From the NCBI GenBank assembly GCA_028711675.1, contig JAQTRT010000023.1:1-18201 (forward strand): a stretch of 18,201 bases of DNA, given 5' to 3'. How positions within the stretch are numbered: the stretch's first letter is position 1; the number at the start of each line of letters is the position of its first letter. The DNA is from a bacterium. Its GTDB lineage: Bacteria; Spirochaetota; JAHITG01. The notes beneath the pieces are model-generated. The model was not told the DNA's origin, made no database searches, and saw only the letters and a list, made by a program, of their open reading frames with translations. The position numbers were made by a program, and so were the translations under genes. Shown here piece after piece: positions 1 to 8,249 of this stretch.

Positions 1-3000
1 AAATGGTACAGGAACAACGTAAGGCAGACCAACCTGGATTCTTCGGACAGCACCAGGCCTTTTCAAGCCTCTGTCTCGAACCTGTCTTCAGGCGAGACAT
101 GGTCCTGTTCCGCCCAGTCGTTTGACTGTTATCAGTATTCGGAGACCGCAGTGAGCGGTTCAGCCTCCGTCCTGTTCAGTAAATGGCTTGAGAACATCCG
201 GTTAAAGACCAATTCATCAAAGTGTACGAATAATGAATTCATCTGGTATGACAGGGCCGGTGATGTACGTGATGATATAAGCCTGGAAGATACAGGGAAT
301 TATGACCTGACTGAATTCCATTCCCGGTTCGACAGCCAGTACGCATATTTCCTCTTCCGGTTCAGGGAGATCAAGGACGATTACCGGATAGGCCTGGCTA
401 TGGTCATTAATACCAACCAGGTCACAGGAACCGATATGATCGGTGATGAGATGAACCTGACACTGGGAAGCAATTATAACGGTACTTTCTCCGCCAGGCT
501 GGCCAATATCAATCTGCTCTTCCATTCAGGCCGGATCAATCTTCCGATCGTGGAGATGAAGAAAGAGGGCGATATCGGCTGGACTGCGCTCACTTCCGTT
601 GACGCCGTGTATGTGATCCATAAAGCGGCTGGTTTCAGCGAGGCCCGTATCAGAAGGGACCTGCTTAATCTTCCGGCCGGCAGGACGGCCCGGATAAGCC
701 TGGTGACCTATAAGGATTATGTGGGCCTGGCCGATGACGTGGATTCTTCCGTGGACTTTACGGGGAATGACGGTCTGGATGCAGCAGGGATAGGACTGTC
801 CGGAGATACCAATCTGATCAATTATGCGGACGGCCCCTCAGCCTGGGAAGAGGAACTGAATGACGATAAGCTGGATTTCTGGTTCGATATCCCGGCAGCT
901 GTGACCAATTCGGCGCCTCCCCCGGTTCACGGCTTTACGCCCGCCAATAACGCAGTCATCAGCACATTAAAGCCCCTCCTGGAATGGTCCAATACCATGG
1001 AACCGGATATCACGGGGTATTATCTTGAACTGGGGCTGACGACCAATATGTTCCTGTATCAGGTGAATGTCCGGACCAATTCCTTCAGCGTGCCCGTGAA
1101 CCTGAGCTGCGGCTATACCAATTATTACTGGAGAGTGTACGCCAGAGACAGATCCGGCTCTCTTTCAGCCTCAGCTTCGAACATGAAGTTCAGAGTGAAT
1201 ATTTCCGCTCCTTCTGTGAGCGTTGTGTATGATAACCTGAACATGGATAATTTCGGCAGCTACAGCGGCCAGGAGGACGCGGACGGGAACGTGATCTTTA
1301 ACTGGCCGCCGTCCCTGGACCCGGCCGGTATCTCCAATTATTACATCTGCATCGGGACAACAGCCGGCGGAACGGAGATCACGAACGATAAAAAACTTCC
1401 GTCCAACCAGACCCTGTATACGGCCCGGAACCTGGCCCGCGGTTCGTTTTATTACGCGAAACTGAAAGCCGTCAATAAGCTGAGTATCCAGGGCGAATAC
1501 AGTCCTGCGAGCGACGGTATCTATGTGTCCCGCATTTCCATAGACAGTAATACATCCGACTGGGCGGATAAAAGCCCGGGCAATAACCGGACGTACGTGA
1601 CTAACGGCACAGGTGTCTGGCAGGACGCGCTGCAGGACGCGCGTAATGCTTATACAAACCTTGATCTTGAAAAATTCAAGGTCACCTTTGACCAGTATAA
1701 TCTGTACCTGTATTTTAAATTCAACAGCATGAAACCGTGGCCCCACGGCGAGCATTTCATCCAGGTGGGGCTGGATAATGACCATTATTCCTCCACAAGG
1801 TCTTTCATCGGCAGGGGTGTTTCCACGGCCGACCTGTTCGTCTCTTCCGAAGCCAGCTGGGAATACATGATCAAGGTCCTGTCCGGCGGTTCCTTCGATA
1901 CCTGCTACGCGTGCGACACATCGTTCGGCAACTGGAGAGCGGGCGCGTACAAGGATAACGCCACAGACCGGACCATCGAATGCGCCATCCCGCTTGACAA
2001 GGTCGGCGGCAGTGCCAGGTTCCTGGGACAGGACATTAATCTGTCTGTGGCTGTCTTCAGGAATAATTCCGGCAATGTCATGGCTGTTGACGGCGACCTG
2101 ACTCCGGATGCCCTGGATGTGGTTGCCACTAATACCGGCACGTATGCCACCTGGAACGCCATTTCCGACCAGGTGCTGGACCAGTATCTGGAATGCCGCA
2201 TCAATACGGACGGCGCCGTGGATTCGATGAACGGCAAATCCGTTATTTTCACACAGCCGCCTTCTTATCCTACTGTGGGAGCGGGATCAGCCGGCTGGAT
2301 CCAGAACGCTGTTATTTATTTCCTTTTCGTGGACAGGTTCTATAACGGAGATACCTCCAATGACGTGACAGGCAGTACCAAACGCAAAGGCGGGGATTTC
2401 CAGGGCATCATGGAGAATCTGGATTATCTGCGCAATCTTAACATCAACTGTATCTACATGGCTCCTCCCATGCGTTTCGGTGAAGGAGGCGCGGCAGGTT
2501 ACAATACCTATGACTGGTGGAACGTGGATGACCATTTCGGCTCTGAAACGGAATTCAGGAACCTGGTATCAGGCCTGAAAACCAGCGGTATCGATCTCAT
2601 CATTGACTGGCCCGGTACAGCCATCGGCGGCGGTCCCGTAGCGGACAATAATCCCAACTGGAGCAAGCTGTACACGAGCCCCTGGGGAGGCTGGCCGGAA
2701 TGGACGGTCGGCATGGCCGAGGTCCAGCAGTACTTTTCCGATGCCCTGACCCACTGGGCATCCAAAGGCGTCAGGGGCTTCAGGCTTGATTATGCCAAAT
2801 TCGACGGTAATCCCGTTGACCACGGCCACCAGTACTGGCAGTACGTAAGGCAGAGACTGAAAGCCAAGTTCCCCGACCGTTATATGTACGGCGAGATATT
2901 CGATTCCGCATACAAGATCTCCACTTATACCTGGTCCGGAAATGAACTGGACGGCTGCTTCGATTTTCCCCTGGAAGAATACGGTTCGGGAGGCATGATC

Positions 3001-5802
3001 AAATGGGGCCTGCAGCAATCCATCGATTCCGGGACCTTCTGGAGCGAGATACAGAGCGCGGAAAATACTTACGGCAACAATCCCATCATGGTCTCTTTCA
3101 TCGATAACCACGATAAGGACAGGGGCCTGAAAAGGGCTGGCGGCGATTCCTGGAAAATGAGGCTGGCTCTCGGGTTCTCCCTGACATGGCATGAGCCTAC
3201 CTCTCTGTTTTACGGCACGGAAATGGGCATGGACGGCTACCGCGACAATAATGACCTGGATAATTCCCCCTGTATCGAGAAGATGTGGGGGCTCAATTCC
3301 GACGTGACGCCCTGGTGGGGCGGATATAATTACGCCCAGCATAATTATGTCAAGAGGCTCATCGCGGGCAAACGCTCCTTCCCGGCCTTGCGGAGCGGCA
3401 AGGTCGGAGTGAACGTGCGTTACGCTTCGGGCCAGTGGTTCGTTTATGAAAGGAATTATTACAATGATACGGTCCTGGTTATTCTAAACCGCTCTTCGTC
3501 GGGCGCCAGCGGGCCGTTCGGTTCAGGATCAGGGGACGTGACTTCCTGGGCCGGCCGGAAGTGGCGGGACTGGATGAACAGCGGCGATACGTATTATACG
3601 GGCAGCGACGGTAAATTTACGTCCGGTATCTGGGTAGGGGGCAATGACTGCCGTGTGCTCGTTTCACGCCAGGATGACAGCGGTGGTTTCGGCGAATGTT
3701 CGGTCTGGGGCACTGTGAACGTACCCAGCGCCGTTGTCAGGATCAAGGATTACGCAGGCACGGTCTATGAACGCGTGACCGAGGCTGACGGAAACGGTAA
3801 TTATTCCCTGAACAGCGTGGCATGCAAGGATGACGGCAGCGAGAACCGCACTCTGGAGATCTGGGCGCCCGGCTATACCATTCAGTACCAGAACATCGCG
3901 GTCTGGGACACTGGTTCGCATAATCTTAATATCTCCCTGAGCCTGGACAATGTGCCGCCTGATTCACCCAAGGGTGTTTCCTGCAGGCCGGGCGATACAA
4001 TGATGGAACTGACATGGTCGAAGAACACGGAGGATGACCTTGGTTCTTATACGGTCTACCGGAGCGAGACACAGGACGGTGAATATACGAAGATCGATGA
4101 AGTCCTTGATAACGCTTACATGGACAATACGGTCCGGAACGGTACGACCTATTATTACAAGGTCCGGGCCAAGGATATCAACGGCAACAGCAGCGGTTTT
4201 TCAAAGGTTGTCAGCGCTGCGGCAGGACCTATTAAGGTATACTTCCGGGTTAATATGAGGAGCAGCGGCTATAACAATATCCAGAAAGTGCTTATTCGCG
4301 GCAATACGGAGAAGATGAACTTCTGGGGGATTATCGGTAATGATCCCGAGATGGAAGATGCCGGGAACGGCTGGTGGACCATCTCTTATGATTTTGATCC
4401 GCGTCTGGGCATCATGTATAAATTCAAGGTGCTTGAGAACGGGAACTGGCATGAGGAAACGGGTTTTTCCGGCTCCGGCTCCTGGTACGGCAACCGTTAT
4501 GTGGATTTCTATGACCAGGGGAACGGGAGGATGGATATTTTCAACTGCTGGAACCAGCTGGGAGACGCAGCGCCTATGGCTCCCCAGAACCTGAGCGCTT
4601 CACCGGGCAACAGCCAGGTGTCATTGAGCTGGGACCGGAATATGGAAACGGATATCCGTTATTACGCTCTATACAGAAGGCCGGGAGCCGGTCCCTTTAC
4701 CAATATCGCCCTGATCGAGAGCGCGTATAACACGTTCATGGATAAAAAGGTCTCCAACGGCACGACTTATTATTATTATCTCAACGCGGTCGATGAGAAT
4801 GACCAGACAGGCGGTAATTCCAGGACCAATTCAGCCAGGCCGCAGGCCAATGATGTCACTCCGCCGTCCAGGCCCATAGGTGTTTCCCTGTACGCGTTCT
4901 CGACCAACCAGTTCAGGATCTCCTGGAGCGCGAACAACGAGCCGGATATATCGGGGTATAACCTGTACCGGAGCAACAGCGGCAGTACCTGGTTGAAGAT
5001 CAACAAGGACGTGATCTCCGCTGTTACTAATCCTTTCTGGATAGATGCGGTCCTTCCTGCAGTTGCCTATTATTACGCTGTGTCGGCCCTGGATGACAGC
5101 ACGAACCGGAACGAGAGTACCAATTCTTCCGCAATCTCCGGGGAACTGGCCCGCGTGGAATTCAAGGTGGACATGGGAGGGATCGATGCCTCCGGCGTGA
5201 AGATAGCGGGGACCACTCTGCCGTTCAACTGGAACGGCCTTTCCCTCAGTCCCATATCGGATGGTCTCTGGTCGATCCCTGTGGGTGTGCTGGCCCATGA
5301 ACCTGTCCAGTACCGGTACATGTTCAACAGCGGAACCTACGAGCGCGATTTCAGCACGTGGCATAAGAACCGGGAGATCACTGTCGATACGACCAATGCC
5401 TCGTGGATAGAACAGTTCGACGACTGGGAAGAGCAGCCGGATGTCCCGCAGAACGTATGGGCGTTCCCCATGAACCAGAAAGTAGAGCTGCACTGGAATA
5501 AAGCGACCAATTCAAAGGACCTGATCGGCTACAATGTGTATTACAGCACGAATGCGTCGGCATGGTTCGAGAATAAAGTGAACGAGGAAGTCATCACAAC
5601 GGATTCCTATACGATCAGCGGCCTGGTGAACGATAAGACATATTATTTTATTGTCAGGTCCGTTGACGGAGGAAGCATCCGCCTGGAGAGCCCGGATTCG
5701 GCCGTGGTGCAGGCTGTGCCCCGAAAGACCGTACCCGTATATTTTAGAACGATGCTGGATGAAGATAAGAATAAAATGAAGTATTTGGTGATGATAAGAT
5801 GA
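1..5802 (+). CDS. Giant modular secreted GH13 alpha-amylase-family protein, 5' partial
   Basis: The frame is open from base 1, so the gene starts before the window and the GTG at 151 is not a real start. Counting residues from base 1, the visible 1933 residues read: Ig-like piece (1-55), DOMON/CBM9-like sandwich (61-295), two FN3-like domains (302-510), second CBM9-like sandwich (512-735, IDSNTSDW), GH13 barrel (766-1100) plus beta domain, carboxypeptidase-regulatory-like domain (1230-1315), then FN3 domains interleaved with two CBM20/48-like domains (1410-1520, 1718-1810). The GH13 catalytic triad is intact: D930 (GFRLDYAKF), E965 (YGEIFD) and D1038 (FIDNHD). Region I is degenerate: DWPGTA at 869-874 replaces DxxxNH. 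The likely role is cutting extracellular alpha-glucan; GH13 families also include transglycosylases and substrate is not proven. The tail ends in VMIR. The next gene overlaps by 4 bp (ATGA), so the two are probably co-translated. Confidence 0.9.
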   Translation, partial: KWYRNNVRQTNLDSSDSTRPFQASVSNLSSGETWSCSAQSFDCYQYSETAVSGSASVLFSKWLENIRLKTNSSKCTNNEFIWYDRAGDVRDDISLEDTGNYDLTEFHSRFDSQYAYFLFRFREIKDDYRIGLAMVINTNQVTGTDMIGDEMNLTLGSNYNGTFSARLANINLLFHSGRINLPIVEMKKEGDIGWTALTSVDAVYVIHKAAGFSEARIRRDLLNLPAGRTARISLVTYKDYVGLADDVDSSVDFTGNDGLDAAGIGLSGDTNLINYADGPSAWEEELNDDKLDFWFDIPAAVTNSAPPPVHGFTPANNAVISTLKPLLEWSNTMEPDITGYYLELGLTTNMFLYQVNVRTNSFSVPVNLSCGYTNYYWRVYARDRSGSLSASASNMKFRVNISAPSVSVVYDNLNMDNFGSYSGQEDADGNVIFNWPPSLDPAGISNYYICIGTTAGGTEITNDKKLPSNQTLYTARNLARGSFYYAKLKAVNKLSIQGEYSPASDGIYVSRISIDSNTSDWADKSPGNNRTYVTNGTGVWQDALQDARNAYTNLDLEKFKVTFDQYNLYLYFKFNSMKPWPHGEHFIQVGLDNDHYSSTRSFIGRGVSTADLFVSSEASWEYMIKVLSGGSFDTCYACDTSFGNWRAGAYKDNATDRTIECAIPLDKVGGSARFLGQDINLSVAVFRNNSGNVMAVDGDLTPDALDVVATNTGTYATWNAISDQVLDQYLECRINTDGAVDSMNGKSVIFTQPPSYPTVGAGSAGWIQNAVIYFLFVDRFYNGDTSNDVTGSTKRKGGDFQGIMENLDYLRNLNINCIYMAPPMRFGEGGAAGYNTYDWWNVDDHFGSETEFRNLVSGLKTSGIDLIIDWPGTAIGGGPVADNNPNWSKLYTSPWGGWPEWTVGMAEVQQYFSDALTHWASKGVRGFRLDYAKFDGNPVDHGHQYWQYVRQRLKAKFPDRYMYGEIFDSAYKISTYTWSGNELDGCFDFPLEEYGSGGMIKWGLQQSIDSGTFWSEIQSAENTYGNNPIMVSFIDNHDKDRGLKRAGGDSWKMRLALGFSLTWHEPTSLFYGTEMGMDGYRDNNDLDNSPCIEKMWGLNSDVTPWWGGYNYAQHNYVKRLIAGKRSFPALRSGKVGVNVRYASGQWFVYERNYYNDTVLVILNRSSSGASGPFGSGSGDVTSWAGRKWRDWMNSGDTYYTGSDGKFTSGIWVGGNDCRVLVSRQDDSGGFGECSVWGTVNVPSAVVRIKDYAGTVYERVTEADGNGNYSLNSVACKDDGSENRTLEIWAPGYTIQYQNIAVWDTGSHNLNISLSLDNVPPDSPKGVSCRPGDTMMELTWSKNTEDDLGSYTVYRSETQDGEYTKIDEVLDNAYMDNTVRNGTTYYYKVRAKDINGNSSGFSKVVSAAAGPIKVYFRVNMRSSGYNNIQKVLIRGNTEKMNFWGIIGNDPEMEDAGNGWWTISYDFDPRLGIMYKFKVLENGNWHEETGFSGSGSWYGNRYVDFYDQGNGRMDIFNCWNQLGDAAPMAPQNLSASPGNSQVSLSWDRNMETDIRYYALYRRPGAGPFTNIALIESAYNTFMDKKVSNGTTYYYYLNAVDENDQTGGNSRTNSARPQANDVTPPSRPIGVSLYAFSTNQFRISWSANNEPDISGYNLYRSNSGSTWLKINKDVISAVTNPFWIDAVLPAVAYYYAVSALDDSTNRNESTNSSAISGELARVEFKVDMGGIDASGVKIAGTTLPFNWNGLSLSPISDGLWSIPVGVLAHEPVQYRYMFNSGTYERDFSTWHKNREITVDTTNASWIEQFDDWEEQPDVPQNVWAFPMNQKVELHWNKATNSKDLIGYNVYYSTNASAWFENKVNEEVITTDSYTISGLVNDKTYYFIVRSVDGGSIRLESPDSAVVQAVPRKTVPVYFRTMLDEDKNKMKYLVMIR

Positions 5803-6776
5803 AAAATAAATTATTATTGGTCTTGATCTCCATACTGCTGATGCACCCGGCTCTTTATTCACAGACTGCCCATACCAACTGGTCCAAGCTGTCGAAATAT
5901 CTCGTGCTTCAGCCTTCGCTGAACATCAGCGCGTGGGAGACCAGGAGCCTGGTCACGCAGATGCAGGCTGTGGGCGACGGGACCTACCAGGTGCGTATGG
6001 ACCTGACGCCCGGCCAGTATTATAATTTTGTCTTCATGGCCCAGACCGGTCTTGCGCCGCCGCCGGGACTGACGGCGAGCTATAAATATTACGACCAGCC
6101 GCCCAGCACAGGCAGCATTCCCACTTCCAAGACGCCGGATTCGATCCAGTCCACGAACCAGGCATGGTACGGTTCTGTCACGCAGAGCGGTGATGCGCGC
6201 CGGATCCTGCTTGTGCCTGACCTGAATGAGGGCGAATCCCTCTACGTGTTCAATAATTTCAATGCCGGCCCCAGGCTGCCGGACAGGATCGAAGCCCTGG
6301 CCAATGATCAAAAGGTCATTCTCAGCTGGTCGATTCCCAAAGGCCAGTGGAACTGGGATGATGTCAATGTCATGGCAGGCGGCGGATATTATGTGTATTA
6401 CAACAGCACAGGGCCGACCAATAATTATTCCCTGCTGGCCGGTCTGGAAGGGAACGTGACGAGCTATACGCACACAGGCTTGAATAACGGTACGACCTAC
6501 TATTATATCCTGGTCGTTTCAGACGCGTATCTCCGGAATACGGGAGCGCCGTTCGAAAACAGGAGAACAGCCCTGCCTCCGCCGTCAGGCAAGGCTCCCA
6601 ACGCGGCTTATGCCACGCCACGGGGCGTTATGCCTGTATATTTCAAGGTAGAGAAGCTGGACTGGGAAGTGGTGAAGGAAAAGGATTATCTCGTGTGGCT
6701 GACTCCTTCCGAAGAGGACGCCAGGCTGTATTTCAATAAAACAGCGGGAAGAATTATAAAAGTAAATGTAAGGTAA
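5799..6776 (+). CDS. Secreted protein with sugar-binding-like domain, FN3 and a conserved C-terminal tail
   Basis: The 325-residue product begins with a standard signal peptide (MKNKLLLVLISILLMHPALY, cut near residue 22). A beta-rich region follows (about 23-160) with the phrase VGDGTYQVRMDL, typical of CBM20/48-like E-set domains. An FN3-like domain (about 165-265, NGTTYYYILVVSD) and a 47-residue tail (about 279-325, EKDYLVWLTPSEED) complete it. It is paralogous to the gene at 7193 over the mature part and tail, and the start of the tail also resembles the end of the GH13 protein upstream (PVYF..., YLV). The start ATG overlaps the upstream stop as ATGA, which fixes the start. It is probably a carbohydrate-binding accessory of the GH13 protein; no catalytic motif was seen, and the ligand is not shown by sequence. 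Confidence 0.88.
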   Translation: MKNKLLLVLISILLMHPALYSQTAHTNWSKLSKYLVLQPSLNISAWETRSLVTQMQAVGDGTYQVRMDLTPGQYYNFVFMAQTGLAPPPGLTASYKYYDQPPSTGSIPTSKTPDSIQSTNQAWYGSVTQSGDARRILLVPDLNEGESLYVFNNFNAGPRLPDRIEALANDQKVILSWSIPKGQWNWDDVNVMAGGGYYVYYNSTGPTNNYSLLAGLEGNVTSYTHTGLNNGTTYYYILVVSDAYLRNTGAPFENRRTALPPPSGKAPNAAYATPRGVMPVYFKVEKLDWEVVKEKDYLVWLTPSEEDARLYFNKTAGRIIKVNVR

Positions 6777-6812
6777 TAAAGGCCATAAAGGTTTTAAAGG
6801 CTGTAAAGGCAA
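6777..6812 (+). repeat. Left arm, 9-bp repeat x4 (TAAAGGNNN)
   Basis: Four back-to-back units are seen: TAAAGGCCA, TAAAGGTTT, TAAAGGCTG and TAAAGGCAA. TAAAGG is invariant and the last three bases vary. The array starts directly after the TAA stop at 6774-6776 and is the reverse complement, unit for unit, of the array at 7251-7295. Confidence 0.9.
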
Positions 6813-6824
6813 GAGAGAATCGGA

Positions 6825-7193
6825 ATGAACGGTAAATTCACTGATTTGATCGTGTGGCAAGAGGCTCATAAAATAGTGCTGCAAGTATATCAAATTACCG
6901 ATACTTTTCCGAAAGATGAAGTATATACATTGACCAGCCAAATGAGACGATGTGCAATCTCCGTACCGGCAAATATTGCAGAGGGAAACAGGAGATATTC
7001 CAGAAACGATTTTTTACATTTTTTAAACATTTCTGAATCATCCTTGGAGGAATTAAAATATTATATCATTCTATCAAACAATTTTAAATATATCAGTAAA
7101 ATTGTTCATGATCAGATTTATAATGATTTAAATAAATTAAGTGCGCTCATTTGTAATTTTAAAAAATCCATTAAAAGGACAAAACAGAAATAA
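6825..7193 (+). CDS. Four-helix-bundle protein, S23 / 23S rRNA intervening-sequence family
   Basis: The 122-residue product has the full family signature: DLIVWQEAHK at 7-16, then SQMRRCAISVPANIAEGNRR at 38-57, and DFLHFLNISESSLEEL at 62-77. The family forms small four-helix bundles (pentameric in known structures), is encoded in intervening sequences of bacterial 23S rRNA and is related to the Avd accessory protein of diversity-generating retroelements; its biochemical function is not settled. Length is normal and the frame is intact. The gene is about 30% GC, much lower than its neighbours, which suggests transfer. It lies in an operon of secreted proteins and not in rRNA. It is flanked by inverted 9-bp repeats, and its TAA overlaps the next ATG by one base (TAATG). 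The ribosome site is weak (GAGAG about 10 nt upstream). No reverse transcriptase or template repeat was seen nearby. Confidence 0.93.
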   Translation: MNGKFTDLIVWQEAHKIVLQVYQITDTFPKDEVYTLTSQMRRCAISVPANIAEGNRRYSRNDFLHFLNISESSLEELKYYIILSNNFKYISKIVHDQIYNDLNKLSALICNFKKSIKRTKQK

Positions 7194-8242
7194 TGAGATT
7201 ATTAATGAAATTAATCATTAAAAACCTTTTATCTTTTCCTTCCTTCCTGACCTTTAAAGCCTTTATAGCCTTTATTGCCTTTACAACCTTCCTTGAGGCG
7301 CAGCCCATGACGAACTACGGCGTGCACGGCAGTTTCTCCAATATCCCGAAACGCCTCCTCATCCGGCAGGGGACCATCAGTTCCGCGGATACCGTGAATA
7401 GCCGGAGCAATGCGGTTCCTGTAGGCGACGGGACCTATTATTTCCGGCTCGACCTGGTCCAGGGAGCTGATTATAATTTTATTTTCCAGTCCAGGGTGAA
7501 CAATTCCTGGCAGTATGAGCAGATCCCCAATAAAGGCTCCTTCCCTTCTTCCGTGGATAACAAAGGCGGGGTCACTTCCAAAAAAGGCGGTACCATCATC
7601 AAGACAGGGGATGATAAAACGCGGCGCAAGATCACTGTCCCGGTCAGCGGAACCAATTATTATGTGTTCTGTAACTACGGCCATCATCCCAATCCCCCGG
7701 CTGTGGAAGCCCTGCCCCGGGAGAACCGGATCGTTTTAAAGATAAAATCCCGGGGACGCTGGGGTTATCCTGAGCCGGACGTGGAGTACGGCGGCTGGTT
7801 CAGTATCTACCGTTCCACCATTGACCAGGGGCCGTATGCTTTCATCACCAATATCCGGGCCGATCAGGGAAATTATGTTTATTTTACCAATACGGGCCTC
7901 CTGAACGAGACCGATTATTATTACGTGGTCACGGCGAATGACAGTTATGCCGGGACCAATGCCACGCTCCGGCGCGGGCCGTTCGACCGGGAGGTCTCCC
8001 TGCCGGATTATGATACGTATCTGGACCAGGAGAATATAGACGCTAACATGTACAGCGGATATTCGGCTCAGGGATCAGGCATCCCTCACCAGGCCATCAA
8101 GGTCATTTTCAAGGTCGAACACATTGACTGGGATACGGTCAGGGAAAAAGATCATCTGGTCTGGCTTACTCCCGTGGAGGAGGACGGACGGTTCTACGCA
8201 AATAAAATACCGGGACGCATTATATATGCCAAGACAAGATAA
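7193..8242 (+). CDS. Secreted FN3/carbohydrate-binding-like protein, paralogue of the gene at 5799, with repeat-encoded signal peptide
   Basis: The 349-residue product has a signal peptide whose core (residues 19-33, LTFKAFIAFIAFTTF) is a translation of the CCTTTANNN array. The mature part begins near residue 36 (AQPMTNYG). A beta-rich domain (about 38-170, VGDGTYYFRLDL), an FN3-like domain (about 175-270, LNETDYYYVVTAND) and the conserved tail (about 302-349, EKDHLVWLTPVEED) match the paralogue domain for domain. Detectable similarity starts just after the signal peptide. The start at 7193 overlaps the S23 stop (TAATG), which favours translational coupling. An in-frame ATG at 7205 would also leave a workable signal peptide. 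It is probably a surface carbohydrate-binding accessory; the ligand is unknown. Confidence 0.85.
   Translation: MRLLMKLIIKNLLSFPSFLTFKAFIAFIAFTTFLEAQPMTNYGVHGSFSNIPKRLLIRQGTISSADTVNSRSNAVPVGDGTYYFRLDLVQGADYNFIFQSRVNNSWQYEQIPNKGSFPSSVDNKGGVTSKKGGTIIKTGDDKTRRKITVPVSGTNYYVFCNYGHHPNPPAVEALPRENRIVLKIKSRGRWGYPEPDVEYGGWFSIYRSTIDQGPYAFITNIRADQGNYVYFTNTGLLNETDYYYVVTANDSYAGTNATLRRGPFDREVSLPDYDTYLDQENIDANMYSGYSAQGSGIPHQAIKVIFKVEHIDWDTVREKDHLVWLTPVEEDGRFYANKIPGRIIYAKTR
7251..7295 (+). repeat. Right arm, 9-bp repeat (CCTTTANNN), translated in frame
   Basis: Units are CCTTTAAAG, CCTTTATAG, CCTTTATTG, CCTTTACAA and the decayed CCTTCCTTG. The array lies in the reading frame of the gene at 7193, and each 9-bp unit gives three residues (F-x-A/T). 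A looser C/T-rich stretch (7225-7250) precedes it. Confidence 0.9.
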
Positions 8243-8249
8243 GGAGACG

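Larger units (their letters stand above)
6777..7295. mobile_element. IVS-like element: S23 gene between inverted 9-bp-repeat arms
   Basis: The element begins one base after the stop of the upstream gene and ends inside the signal-peptide codons of the downstream gene. Its left arm is four TAAAGGNNN units and its right arm is four or more CCTTTANNN units, so the arms are complementary and could pair across the enclosed gene. The interior is about 30% GC; a sample line of the upstream gene is 57% GC. The upstream and downstream genes are paralogues, so the element appears to split a former tandem pair. Ends, target duplication and mobility are inferred. No transposase is present. Confidence 0.5.

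Noticed and set aside
151..153. GTG at 151 as the start of the GH13 protein
   Set aside because: The frame is open to base 1 and its translation looks like an Ig-like domain (WYRNN..., GETWSC). The true start lies outside the window.
2569..3342. Long minus-strand open frame (257 codons) opposite the GH13 domain
   Set aside because: It is a shadow of a GH13 domain with clear catalytic motifs; its translation shows no recognised family. The same applies to the minus-strand frames at 1171-1785, 8286-9044 and 10383-11069.
6825..7193. Diversity-generating retroelement, suggested by Avd-like protein
   Set aside because: There is no reverse transcriptase, no template/variable repeat pair and no C-type lectin target in the window.
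7202..7221. Small inverted repeat TTAATGA/TCATTAA inside the start of the gene at 7193
   Set aside because: It is a 7-bp AT-only stem in an AT-rich stretch, so chance is sufficient.
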